Positions 41,000 through 49,968 of a DNA stretch of 64,000 nt are shown here, piece after piece. The stretch's first letter is position 1, and every line of letters begins with the position of its first letter. The notes below the pieces were generated by a model that saw nothing but the letters and a program-made list of their open reading frames with translations, was not told the origin of the DNA and did not search any database. The translations under genes were made by a program, and so were the position numbers. This DNA is from Chloroflexota bacterium (GTDB lineage Bacteria; Chloroflexota; Anaerolineae; Promineifilales; Promineifilaceae): assembly GCA_024275635.1 (NCBI GenBank), contig JAJRYT010000014.1, positions 1-64,000 on the forward strand, read 5' to 3'.

Positions 41000-41174
41000 G
41001 GTAAGCTCCTCCCGCCCTACTCCCAAAGTAATCCGCTTTACATTGTGGCTGTATTACACTGCCCGGCAGTCGCTTCAGGAAACTGGTACACTGGTACCAT
41101 CAAGCCCGCACAACAACCAAAACAATATCAAGAATCATATAAAGCACAGTAACTACTTCCGAGAGAGGTGCAAC

Positions 41175-41495
41175 ATGATCCCGACATACATGGTATTTTG
41201 GTCGATCGTAATGATTTTGTTCCTGAGCTTAACCCGCATCCGTAACATGGCGCAGATAATCGTCGTAACTTTAATTACGGCATTGGTACTGATTGTAAGT
41301 CAGGCGCTGTTTGCGGAGTTGTCAGCGGCGGCAGGCGCTTATCCTGGACTTGTTTTGTCCAATCCTGGTTATTATATCAACCAGGGAATGGTAGGCTGGC
41401 TGGCGTTACTGGTTATGCCTTGTGGTTGGTTTGGGCCAATCATCGGCTTAAATCTGGCCCAGCGCTGGCAGCGGAATATGTATGATGTTGGTTAG
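41175..41495 (+). CDS. Small membrane protein
   Basis: MIPTYMVFWSIVMILFLSLTRIRNMAQIIVVTLITALVLIV...; start after GAGAGAGG. Confidence 0.6.
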   Translation: MIPTYMVFWSIVMILFLSLTRIRNMAQIIVVTLITALVLIVSQALFAELSAAAGAYPGLVLSNPGYYINQGMVGWLALLVMPCGWFGPIIGLNLAQRWQRNMYDVG

Positions 41496-41515
41496 GTTAG
41501 GGGGTTATGGGGCAA

Positions 41516-41550
41516 GAGGCCTGATTTCTTCGTGAAATCGGGCCTTTTTG
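41516..41550 (+). terminator. Rho-independent terminator
   Basis: AGGCCTGATTTCttcgtGAAATCGGGCCTTTTTG. Confidence 0.85.
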
Positions 41551-41598
41551 CTTTCTGAGCTTCATTTTTATTCATCATTTACCAGAGTCGGGCGAATT

Positions 41599-42447
41599 CT
41601 AGACTGGCGAGGTTTCTACCATCATATTATCAATCAGGCGAGTTTGGCCGATGAAAACAGCCATTGAAAACAATGTTTTTCGTTTGATGACGTCTAACTC
41701 AATCAAGGTCTCTGAGTCGGCGACACTGACGTAATCAAGTCGGGCCAGCGGTTCGGCAGTTATTAACTCTATCATTGCCTGACGGATTTTTTGGGCATCC
41801 CGTTCGCCGCTGTCAAAGGCAGTTTGGGCTTGTTTGAGGGCGCGGCTGAGAACCAGGGCGGCCTTTCTTTCGTCGGGAGACAGGTATTTGTTGCGTGAGC
41901 TGAGGGCCAGGCCGTCCGGTTCACGCACGATGGGGCAGACGATGAGGGCTAGATTGAAGTTGAGGTCGCGCACCATCTGGCGTAGGACGATGGCTTGTTG
42001 GGCATCTTTCTGGCCGAAGTAGGCGCGGCTGGGCTGGACAATATTGAACAGTTTGGCGACGATAGTGGCGACTCCCTGGAAGTGGGTAGGGCGGGAAGCG
42101 CCTTCGAGGGGTTTGGCGACTTCGGCAACGGTAACGGCCGTTTGGAAACCCGCCGGGTACATCACCGCATCAGACGGGGTGAAAACCAGGTCAACCGTCT
42201 CCTTTTCTAGCAAAGCCAGGTCGCGCTCCAGGTCGCGGGGATAATTGCTCAAATCTTCGGTGGGGGCAAATTGGATTGGATTCACGTAGATGCTGACTGC
42301 GACGCGGTCGTTTTCGGCATGCGCCCGGCGCACCAGCGAGAGATGACCTTCGTGTAGATATCCCATTGTGGGCACAAGCCCCCAGCTTTCAGTGCCATCT
42401 TGCCAACGGTTGGCGCGTACCTCGTCAATGTGTGCCGTAACTATCAT
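41599..42447 (-). CDS. panC: Pantoate--beta-alanine ligase
   Basis: LVPTMGYLHEGHLSLVRRA, YFGQKDAQQ, LALSSRNKYLS. Confidence 0.95.
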   Translation of the reverse strand: MIVTAHIDEVRANRWQDGTESWGLVPTMGYLHEGHLSLVRRAHAENDRVAVSIYVNPIQFAPTEDLSNYPRDLERDLALLEKETVDLVFTPSDAVMYPAGFQTAVTVAEVAKPLEGASRPTHFQGVATIVAKLFNIVQPSRAYFGQKDAQQAIVLRQMVRDLNFNLALIVCPIVREPDGLALSSRNKYLSPDERKAALVLSRALKQAQTAFDSGERDAQKIRQAMIELITAEPLARLDYVSVADSETLIELDVIKRKTLFSMAVFIGQTRLIDNMMVETSPV

Positions 42448-42488
42448 TTGGTTTCCTTGATGATTAGTAAGCGTTCACTTCCCCCTGG

Positions 42489-42550
42489 AGACTTTTGAAG
42501 TTTTGACGCTCTGTGTGGTTGTGTACTCGACTGCAAAACTTCAAAAGTCT
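42489..42550. repeat. Perfect 17-bp inverted repeat with 28-nt loop
   Basis: AGACTTTTGAAGTTTTG ... CAAAACTTCAAAAGTCT. Confidence 0.85.
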
Positions 42551-42573
42551 GTTGGCGGCTGAACGGTTACGAT

Positions 42574-42645
42574 GATTAAGGATTAAAGATTGATGATTAA
42601 AGATTGAAATGGGTTGGCAAATCTTCAATCATCAATCTTTGATCG
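42574..42645. repeat. Word hairpin (GATTAAGGATTAAAGATTGATGATT / AATCTTCAATCATCAATC) at the panE 3' end
   Basis: Spans the panE stop; encodes part of the C-terminal DQRLMIEDLPTHFNL. Confidence 0.8.
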
Positions 42646-43550
42646 TTTTCTTCTAAAGCTTTGACCAATTTTAAGAGTTTTTCGTTAATTGGCGTAGGGA
42701 TGTTGGTGCGACGGCCGTTTCTGACTACCGCCCCACAAATCGCTTCAATTTCGGTGGGGGCGCCGCGTAAAACATCTTGCAGCATGGAGGAGCGGTTGGC
42801 GGCCGTTGCCTGGGCCACTTCCAAAGCGCGTTTTCCTGCGTCTGGGTAGGGCAGGGCGATGCCGATGGTTTGGGCGACAACGGCCGTTTCCCGTGCCGCT
42901 GTCATCATTACCCGTTTCGCCGCTTCATTTTCCGCCAGGAACCCGTTACGCACCCCCAGCAGGGCCGTGAGCGGATTGATGCCCGTATTGATGGACAGCT
43001 TGCCCCATACCAGGCTGTCTACATTTTCCACCAGATCGGTTTGCAGCCCGGCCTGGTTGAATAACGCGGCAGCAGCCATTACCCGCTCCCGCGTTTGGAC
43101 AGTGAAAGCCAGATGGGTTGGACCATGTCCGGCGTGGCGGATTTGGCCCGGTTCCAGCATGGTCGCGCCTTGCGCGGTGACGCCCAGGGCGACGTTTTGA
43201 GGGGTAAGAACGGCCGTTAACTTTTCCAGGTTGCCCAGCCCATTTTGCAGTGTCAGCGCCAGCCCGTCCGGTTTGAGAATTTGTTGAGCCAGCAAAGCGG
43301 CCCGGTTAGTTTGGTGACTTTTGACTAAAATCAGCGCCAGGTCAACGGGGGGGATTGAGGATGGGGTGTGGGTGGCGGCCAGGGCGCGGCGGGTGGCACG
43401 GCCGTCTGGCCCCACCAACGTTAACCCGTCACGCGCCAGCGCAGCCAACTGCTCCGGCCAATGCCCCAGCAGCGTTACTTCGGCCAGCGGCGACAAAAAC
43501 GCGCCAAACAAGCAGCCCATCGCCCCCACGCCGATGATACCAACTTTCAT
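42597..43550 (-). CDS. panE: 2-dehydropantoate 2-reductase
   Basis: MKVGIIGVGAMGCLFGAFLS, NGLGNLEKL, KLSINTGINPLTALLGVRNG. Confidence 0.92.
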   Translation of the reverse strand: MKVGIIGVGAMGCLFGAFLSPLAEVTLLGHWPEQLAALARDGLTLVGPDGRATRRALAATHTPSSIPPVDLALILVKSHQTNRAALLAQQILKPDGLALTLQNGLGNLEKLTAVLTPQNVALGVTAQGATMLEPGQIRHAGHGPTHLAFTVQTRERVMAAAALFNQAGLQTDLVENVDSLVWGKLSINTGINPLTALLGVRNGFLAENEAAKRVMMTAARETAVVAQTIGIALPYPDAGKRALEVAQATAANRSSMLQDVLRGAPTEIEAICGAVVRNGRRTNIPTPINEKLLKLVKALEENDQRLMIEDLPTHFNL

Positions 43551-44401
43551 TCCGCCTTCAGCTCTTTTAGAAAGGCATCCAGTTCATCTTGTGGCATGGG
43601 GTAGGTGTGTTCTTTGGCGGGGAAACGGCCGTTGACCACATCTTCGCGGAAAGCGGTGAAAGCGTCGGTGACGGTCTGGTCAAGATGGGCGTACTGTTTG
43701 ACAAAACGAGGTAACTTTTTGTCGAACAGCCCCAGCAAATCGTGGTAAACCAGCACCTGCCCATCACAGCCGGCGCCGGCGCCGATGCCGATAGTGGGGA
43801 TGGTTAGTCGCTGGCTAATGGCGGTGGCCACGGGTTCCGGCACTGCCTCCAGGACGATGCTGAAACAGCCGGCGGCTTCCAGCGCCAGGGCGTCTTGCAG
43901 GAGGTTGTGGGCGGAAACGGCCGTTTTCCCCTGCACCCGGTAGCCGCCCAACTTTGATTGTGACTGCGGCGTCAGACCGATATGACCCATCACCGGGATA
44001 CCGGCGCGAATAATGGCCTCAATCGTGAGCACAACTTCACGCCCGCCTTCCAGCTTGACCGAATCCATGCCCCCTTCTTTGAGGAGCAGGCCCGCGTTGC
44101 GTACCGCTTCGGCCATATCTGCCTGGTAGGAAAGGAAAGGCATGTCGCCGATGGTGAAAGCGTATGTCGTCCCCCTGGCGACCATGCGGCAGTGATGAAG
44201 CATTTCGGCCATCGTTACCGGCACAGTGCTGTCATACCCCATCATCACCATCCCCAGCGAGTCGCCCACCAGGATGACGTCAATTTCGGCCTTGTCCACC
44301 AGAACCGCCCCGGAATAATCGTAAGCGGTCAGCATGGTGATGGGCTGCTTTCTATCTTTCTTGCGCTGTAAATCCAGAATAGTAACTTTTTTTCTGTTCA
44401 T
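43547..44401 (-). CDS. panB: 3-methyl-2-oxobutanoate hydroxymethyltransferase
   Basis: ITMLTAYDYSGAVLVDKAEIDVILVGDSLGMVMMGYDSTVPVT, MGHIGLTPQS. Confidence 0.95.
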   Translation of the reverse strand: MNRKKVTILDLQRKKDRKQPITMLTAYDYSGAVLVDKAEIDVILVGDSLGMVMMGYDSTVPVTMAEMLHHCRMVARGTTYAFTIGDMPFLSYQADMAEAVRNAGLLLKEGGMDSVKLEGGREVVLTIEAIIRAGIPVMGHIGLTPQSQSKLGGYRVQGKTAVSAHNLLQDALALEAAGCFSIVLEAVPEPVATAISQRLTIPTIGIGAGAGCDGQVLVYHDLLGLFDKKLPRFVKQYAHLDQTVTDAFTAFREDVVNGRFPAKEHTYPMPQDELDAFLKELKAE

Positions 44402-45333
44402 ACTGGTTCCTTCCGGGACAGGGTAAATAACTGGTCGGCCAGCGATTCAATTGTGTCGCGCAGCGCCAGCTTTTCCCGCCAGGCGGTGGGGATGCCCTGT
44501 TCCCCGTAATAGGCTCCCGCTATTTGACCGTAAACGGCCGCCGTCGTGTCGGCGTCATCGCCCAAATTGGCGGCCAGCAGGCAGCCGTCGCGAAAATTGT
44601 CGCTGTGGTAAAAGGCCCACAACGCCGCTTCTAATGATTTGACCACGTAACCGCTGCCTTGTATATCGGGCGGCAGACGTTTTTTGAATGAACCGGCGGC
44701 GATTGCGTCAATTGCGGCGGGCAGGGGCTGCGTTTGCCAGTAATCAGGGACGGGCGCGTAGTGAGAAGCGAGCAGCGCTGCTTTCTCTTGTCCGTTGAGC
44801 GCGCCAACCAGTAACCCGCCAAAATAGCGGCAGGCGGCAACGGCCGTTGCCGCGCCATGCGTCGTCCGCGAGCTTTCGCCTGATTCTTCGATGGCCTGCG
44901 CCGGGTCATGGGCGTAAGCCATCGGCACGGGAGCCAGCCGCATGATGGAGCCGTTCCCGGCCGAGTACGGGTCGATGGAACCGGCCAGGGGGGTGCCGGT
45001 TTGCCGCCAGCGGTGTAAGGCGTCCCGGACTGTGTTGCCGATGTCGAAGCAACGGCCGTTACTGCTCATGTATCCCTCTTTGTACCAGCGCCAGTAGCGG
45101 GCCATCTGGTCGGCCGGGTCAAACCCCTGCGTTTCTACCAGGCTGGCCGCCAGGCCCATCGCCATCGAGGTATCATCCGTCCATTGGCCCGGTTCCAGCC
45201 GGAACTGCCCGCCGCCGGCCATGTCGCTGATGGGCGCAAAGGTTCCCGGCGGTTTGAATTCCAATGTGGCGCCCACGGCGTCGGCCGCGGCTAATCCCAG
45301 AAGCGTTCCCCGGTATCGTTCAATAGGTTTCAT
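44398..45333 (-). CDS. ADP-ribosylglycohydrolase family protein
   Basis: GTLLGLAAADAVGATLEF, QWTDDTSMAMGLAASL, ANLGDDADTTAAVYGQIAGAYYG. Confidence 0.92.
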   Translation of the reverse strand: MKPIERYRGTLLGLAAADAVGATLEFKPPGTFAPISDMAGGGQFRLEPGQWTDDTSMAMGLAASLVETQGFDPADQMARYWRWYKEGYMSSNGRCFDIGNTVRDALHRWRQTGTPLAGSIDPYSAGNGSIMRLAPVPMAYAHDPAQAIEESGESSRTTHGAATAVAACRYFGGLLVGALNGQEKAALLASHYAPVPDYWQTQPLPAAIDAIAAGSFKKRLPPDIQGSGYVVKSLEAALWAFYHSDNFRDGCLLAANLGDDADTTAAVYGQIAGAYYGEQGIPTAWREKLALRDTIESLADQLFTLSRKEPV

Positions 45334-45686
45334 AATGATTTTGATGACTCTTGTTCGCGCCGCGGGTCTAAAATCTCGTCAATATGCAGCCAGACAACGC
45401 GGGCGTAGTGAAAAATGACAGGCGAGAGAACAATCAGCGCCGGGATAAGTGTGATCAGGTATCCGGCCAGGGATGCGCCGCTGAGGTAGAGGATGAGGAT
45501 GAGAGGCAGGGCAACGGCCGTTCCCATCACATAACCCATAAAAACAGCCATCATAAAATAACCGTTCTCGCGCTCAAATTTGATGCCGCAAACGGGGCAG
45601 GTTTCGTTCATGGTCATAAACGACAAAAATATCTCGCCTTCCAGACAGTGGGGACAGCGTGATTTCAACAGAGATTTTAGTCGCAA
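45330..45686 (-). CDS. DUF983 family membrane protein
   Basis: SRCPHCLEGEIFLSFMTMNETCPVCGIKFERENGYFMMAVFMGYV. Confidence 0.85.
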   Translation of the reverse strand: MRLKSLLKSRCPHCLEGEIFLSFMTMNETCPVCGIKFERENGYFMMAVFMGYVMGTAVALPLILILYLSGASLAGYLITLIPALIVLSPVIFHYARVVWLHIDEILDPRREQESSKSL

Positions 45687-45823
45687 ACTAATTACTCCTG
45701 TGCGTAATTGGGAATATAAGATAGCAAACTATCACACGGGGGACAATGTTTGGGTTAAAAGGTGTGAAGAAGGGGTGGAATTAGGGAGTATGACCTATTA
45801 TAATGAATGGATCAATGAGTAAA

Positions 45824-46630
45824 ATGGATTTTCAAAACGAAATTCGCCAGTTCCCCATCAATCTGCCCCGCGCGGCGCTGACGCTGGCCCGCGCTGTTGC
45901 TTATCCCGATTTGGATATCCCTCACTACTTGGCGCAGTTGAATTCGTTAGCTGAAGCGGCCAGAACGGCCGTATCGCCGCACGAATCCGTTCTAGCCCAG
46001 GCTGATGCATTAGCCGCTTTTTTGTTTAAGGAGCAGAGATTCCAGGGCAATTTGGCTTACTACTTCGACCCGCGCAACAGTTTTCTGAACGATGTACTGG
46101 ATCGCCGCCAGGGACTTCCCGTGACGCTTTCCATTTTGTATGCGGCTGTGGCAGAACGACTGGGTTTACCTGCTTTTGGTGTGGGGATGCCCGGCCATTT
46201 TATCGTAGCCGTGCGTGTGGCCGGGCAAGATTATTACCTTGACCCGTTCCATGAAGGGCAACGGCTCACAATGGAGGCGTGTGCCCGGCTGGTGAAGGAA
46301 ACAACCGGCTACGAGTTTCGCCGGGAATGGCTGGCCCCAACTGAGCCACTGGCGATTTTGGTGCGGATGCTGAACAATTTGCGTAATGTCTATGTGCAGT
46401 ACCAGCAGTGGGAGGCGGCAACGGCCGTTATCCAATTACTCAACCTGGCCGAGCCGGACGTACCGCAGCATTTGCGAGATTTAGGCTTTATCTATTTCCA
46501 AAACGGCGCGCCCCGTCTGGCAGCAGCTTCCCTGGAGGCGTACTTACAGGCGCGTCCCAACGCGCCTGACGCCGATGCCATCCAGCACAATGTGAGCCAG
46601 GCGATTGATGCCTGGGCGCGGCAAAACTAA
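45824..46630 (+). CDS. SirB1/transglutaminase-like family protein with TPR-like C terminus
   Basis: DPRNSFLNDVLDRRQGLPVTLSILYAAVAERLGLPAFGVGMPGHFIVAV. Confidence 0.85.
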   Translation: MDFQNEIRQFPINLPRAALTLARAVAYPDLDIPHYLAQLNSLAEAARTAVSPHESVLAQADALAAFLFKEQRFQGNLAYYFDPRNSFLNDVLDRRQGLPVTLSILYAAVAERLGLPAFGVGMPGHFIVAVRVAGQDYYLDPFHEGQRLTMEACARLVKETTGYEFRREWLAPTEPLAILVRMLNNLRNVYVQYQQWEAATAVIQLLNLAEPDVPQHLRDLGFIYFQNGAPRLAAASLEAYLQARPNAPDADAIQHNVSQAIDAWARQN

Positions 46631-47133
46631 GGGTGGCTGTACAGCGCTGCCAGTGATTCAATCCGCAGGTCGCGCAGTCGCTCTCGGATGACATGGCCTG
46701 CTTTCTGGCTTATCAAGTAGCCAAATGCCGGTTGTTCCTTGAACTTATCGTGCAGTGTCTGGGTGTGGAAGGCAATAACATGGCAGGGGGTCAACGCCTT
46801 CGCTCCGGCTGAAGCGGTATATGGCTCGATGAGCGCCGACCAGCCAAAAATATCGCCGCTGCCAACGGCGCTGACGATTACATCTTCGGTAACTAATTCG
46901 CCAGTGAGTTGTTGGGATATCCCGTGCGTGATGTTGCCGTCGGGCACGGAGACAAAGATGCTGATGGAGCCTTTGATGATAAGATAGAAGGTCTCCAGAT
47001 AGTCATTTTCCTGGAAGAAGATGTAATCGGTCGCCACGTTTAATTCTTCTCCTATTTTGGCGAGAGTCACAAGCTGGTCATGGTTCAGTCCGGCGAAGAA
47101 GGGATAACGGCGGATTATTTCAGGTGAGATCAT
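46627..47133 (-). CDS. Cyclic-nucleotide-binding domain protein, no obvious HTH
   Basis: FFAGLNHDQLVTLAKIGEELNVATDYIFFQENDYLETFYLIIKGSISIF...GDIFGWSALIEPYTASAGAKAL. Confidence 0.85.
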   Translation of the reverse strand: MISPEIIRRYPFFAGLNHDQLVTLAKIGEELNVATDYIFFQENDYLETFYLIIKGSISIFVSVPDGNITHGISQQLTGELVTEDVIVSAVGSGDIFGWSALIEPYTASAGAKALTPCHVIAFHTQTLHDKFKEQPAFGYLISQKAGHVIRERLRDLRIESLAALYSHP

Positions 47134-47617
47134 CGGTTTTTACTCCTAATTCAGTTAGAACGGCCGTTACCGCCCCTGGAATGGCGGCAGAAACGGCCGT
47201 TGTCGGTTCATCATTAAACTCAATCACATTCTCAACCTCAATCGCATAAATCACCACCTCATCCGGTAAATGCAGCCCCAGTTTCTTCCCCGACTCCAGC
47301 GCCGTCGCCAGCGTCGTGTCATGCGCCGACGCGCTGTGCTGCGTCGGGCTGATGGCGCGCAGGTCATCCAGCGTCATCCGGTGCATTCGCCCCGGCGTAT
47401 TGTCCGTCCCATTCGTAAACGCATCCACGATGATGGCCCGGTCATAGCCGATCATCATCTCCATCAACCGCAGCCCGCCGGCGCTGGCCTCCGTGATGTG
47501 GAGATCGGAGACTGGAGATTGGAGACTGAGCGCCTTCTCTACCTCGTAAGCCACTTTGACGCCCACGCCATCATCCGTCAAAATGGGGTTGCCCAATCCA
47601 ATAACAATGGTTTTCAT
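47120..47617 (-). CDS. Hydrogenase maturation protease (HyaD/HycI family)
   Basis: VIGLGNPILTDDGVGVKVAYEVE; LRLMEMMIGYDRAIIVDAF. Confidence 0.92.
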   Translation of the reverse strand: MKTIVIGLGNPILTDDGVGVKVAYEVEKALSLQSPVSDLHITEASAGGLRLMEMMIGYDRAIIVDAFTNGTDNTPGRMHRMTLDDLRAISPTQHSASAHDTTLATALESGKKLGLHLPDEVVIYAIEVENVIEFNDEPTTAVSAAIPGAVTAVLTELGVKTDDLT

Positions 47618-48009
47618 GTGGTTTCCGGGGGAGGAGAGTAGACCACATCATCCAGCGTCAAATTCATGGCACGGGCGATGGCTTGGAGTACGGCCGTTGT
47701 CCCCTCCCGTTTCCCCGTTTCAATTTGCGATAAATAAGATGCGCTGATACCGGCCGCCTGCGCCAATTCTTGCTGCGTCATCTCCCGGTACTCGCGCCAA
47801 ACCTTCACCGGATTTTCGCCATCCATGATAGCGTAAGGCACATGCGATGGGATTATTTCCTCGCCATTGGCAATTTCCTGCATCGCCGCATCATAATCCC
47901 GAATATCTTGCAGCATCTCTGCGTCTTCAACCAATTGGGTGTACAAATCATAAGGCAATACAGCGTATTCAGGCTGCCCTTCTTTTAAGATTAGTTGAAC
48001 ATTACTCAT
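47614..48009 (-). CDS. XRE-family HTH protein, candidate antitoxin
   Basis: MTQQELAQAAGISASYLSQIETGKREGTTAVLQAIARAM; directly follows a RelE-like gene with 4-nt overlap. Confidence 0.85.
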   Translation of the reverse strand: MSNVQLILKEGQPEYAVLPYDLYTQLVEDAEMLQDIRDYDAAMQEIANGEEIIPSHVPYAIMDGENPVKVWREYREMTQQELAQAAGISASYLSQIETGKREGTTAVLQAIARAMNLTLDDVVYSPPPETT

Positions 48010-48263
48010 CGGTACACACTTCCTCGCGGCGCAATTTTCAAAACAAGCACAACTAATTCGCCATCATATATCTCATAAATAACCCGCCAATCACCCACGC
48101 GCAAACGATAACCAGGCCGGTTTTGCAATTTGGTAACATTATTATGTTGTTCATATGGATTCATTGCAATTTGGTCTAACTTCTCTCGAATACGCCAAGC
48201 CTGATTACGAGGTAATTTAGTCAGGATGCGTTTGGCTTTCTTTGTGTATGCAACTTTGTACAT
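48006..48263 (-). CDS. RelE/ParE superfamily toxin-like protein
   Basis: YKVAYTKKAKRILTKLPRNQAWRIREKLDQIAMNPYEQHNNVTKLQNRPGYRLRVGDWRVIYEIYDGELVVLVLKIAPRGSVYR. Confidence 0.92.
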   Translation of the reverse strand: MYKVAYTKKAKRILTKLPRNQAWRIREKLDQIAMNPYEQHNNVTKLQNRPGYRLRVGDWRVIYEIYDGELVVLVLKIAPRGSVYR

Positions 48264-48385
48264 GAGGCTATATTAGCATGCCGAAATTCAATAATCAATG
48301 ATATATTTGCAATTTGCAAATATAACTAACGAAAATGGCCGGCGCTTCCCAAACGCCGACCATCTAAAGCCTTCTATTTCCATCT

Positions 48386-49894
48386 CTACATGCTAGCTCG
48401 CTGCACAAACTGCGACAGCCGCTCCACTTCCTCTCCCGCCGCATCCCGAATCACCACCTCCAGCGGCATTTGGCCGGGCAAAGAGTGGGTGGCGCAGGAC
48501 ATGCAGGGGTCGTAGTTGCGGAAGGCCATCTCGATGGCGTTCAGCAGCCCTTCGGTGATGACCGTGCCTTTCTTGATGAGACCCTGGGCCGCTTTCTTCA
48601 CCGACATGGCGATGGGGGCGTAGTTGTTGGTTGTGCCTACGATGAGGTTAACGGCCGTCAAAATCCCCTTCTCATCCGTCTTGTAATGATGGGTCAGCGT
48701 GCCGCGCGGCGCTTCAACCGAGCCAATCCCTTCCGTCGGCGTGTTCTCGACCACAACGCGCACGTTGGGGTCGGTGATTTCCGGGTCTTGCGCCAGTTCC
48801 AGCATCCGTTCGGCGGCATACAACAACTCGACCAGCCGCGCCCAGTGGGTGGCCAGGCGGTGATGGATGGGTTGGTAACGGCCGTTTACCTTCTTACTGC
48901 CCAGCGTCTCATAAAACTTCTCAAACGCCGCCTGCGCTTTTGGCGTGGCCATCCCATCTGACGCATTCAGCCGCGAGAGCGGGGTGGCGCAGTAAACGCC
49001 GCTTTCCTTGCCGTCCGTGAACCCATTCCAGCCCACTTCCTTCAGATAGGGGAACTTCAAATACGTCCACGGCTCCACTCGTTCGGCGATATGTTTTGTA
49101 TAATCCTGCGGCGGATACTTCACAAACTCCTTCCCGTCCGGGTTAACCACGCGAATCAGGCCATCGTAAAAGTTAACGTGATTATTCGCGTCCACCGTGC
49201 CCATGTAGTAAGTCTTGTGCGTAAACGCATCCGACAAAATCAAGTCCACATATTCTTTATTTGCCAGCACCACATCGGCAAACAACTGCAAGCTGAAGAG
49301 GGCAAACGCCACATTTTCTTTGGCGTAGCCCTCGATTTCCTGCCGCATCTCCTCCGTCACGTGCTGACTCCAGCCGCCGGGCATCCCCGCCACCGGATGC
49401 ACTTCGCGCCCGCCCAGCATTTGGATGACATGATGGTTCCGCTTGCGGCAGTTAATCACCTGCAGGCCAATCTCCTTGCCCACCTTGTGAATCACGCCCA
49501 AGATGTTGCGTTCTGCCGCCGGAGCCGTTGGCCCCAGGACAAAATCAGGCGCGCCCAGGGCGTAAAAGTGGACGGTGTGGTCGGTGCAGTAGAAGGCCGA
49601 GTAGAACATCTCACGCACTTTCTTCACCGCCGCCGACGGTTCTGCCCCGTACAGTGCATCCAGCGCCTTCGTCGCTGCCATGTGGTGCGCCTCTGGGCAG
49701 ACGCCACAAATCCGGTTGGTGATGCGCGGCATTTCCTCCGCCGGGCGGCCCACACAAAACTGCTCAAACCCGCGCAGTTCAGGGATTTGGAAATAAGCGT
49801 TCTCGACATCCCCCTGCTCATTCAGGAAGATTTCAATCTTGCCATGCCCTTCCAGCCGGGTGATGGGGTCAATCGTAATTCGTTTCGTACTCAT
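48386..49894 (-). CDS. mvhA: [NiFe]-hydrogenase large subunit, group 3 / MvhA-like
   Basis: L1 RICGVCPEAHHMAATKALD; L2 DPCMSCATH followed by a C-terminal extension typical of a cleavable precursor. Confidence 0.92.
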   Translation of the reverse strand: MSTKRITIDPITRLEGHGKIEIFLNEQGDVENAYFQIPELRGFEQFCVGRPAEEMPRITNRICGVCPEAHHMAATKALDALYGAEPSAAVKKVREMFYSAFYCTDHTVHFYALGAPDFVLGPTAPAAERNILGVIHKVGKEIGLQVINCRKRNHHVIQMLGGREVHPVAGMPGGWSQHVTEEMRQEIEGYAKENVAFALFSLQLFADVVLANKEYVDLILSDAFTHKTYYMGTVDANNHVNFYDGLIRVVNPDGKEFVKYPPQDYTKHIAERVEPWTYLKFPYLKEVGWNGFTDGKESGVYCATPLSRLNASDGMATPKAQAAFEKFYETLGSKKVNGRYQPIHHRLATHWARLVELLYAAERMLELAQDPEITDPNVRVVVENTPTEGIGSVEAPRGTLTHHYKTDEKGILTAVNLIVGTTNNYAPIAMSVKKAAQGLIKKGTVITEGLLNAIEMAFRNYDPCMSCATHSLPGQMPLEVVIRDAAGEEVERLSQFVQRASM

Positions 49895-49912
49895 AAGTTT
49901 TGTCCCTTGGGG

Positions 49913-49968
49913 GATTGAAGATTAAAGATTGAAGATTAGTCATCAATCATCAATCATCAATCATCTCC
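49913..49968. repeat. Word hairpin (GATTGAAGATTAAAGATTGAAGATT / CATCAATCATCAATCATCAATCATC)
   Basis: Between the large- and small-subunit genes. Confidence 0.8.

Noticed and set aside
47614-48263. Phage-defence interpretation of the RelE/XRE pair
   Set aside because: No other defence genes nearby and coupling is to a hydrogenase protease; only a TA-like assignment is supported.
49091-49918. 275-aa plus-strand ORF
   Set aside because: Antisense to the hydrogenase large subunit gene.
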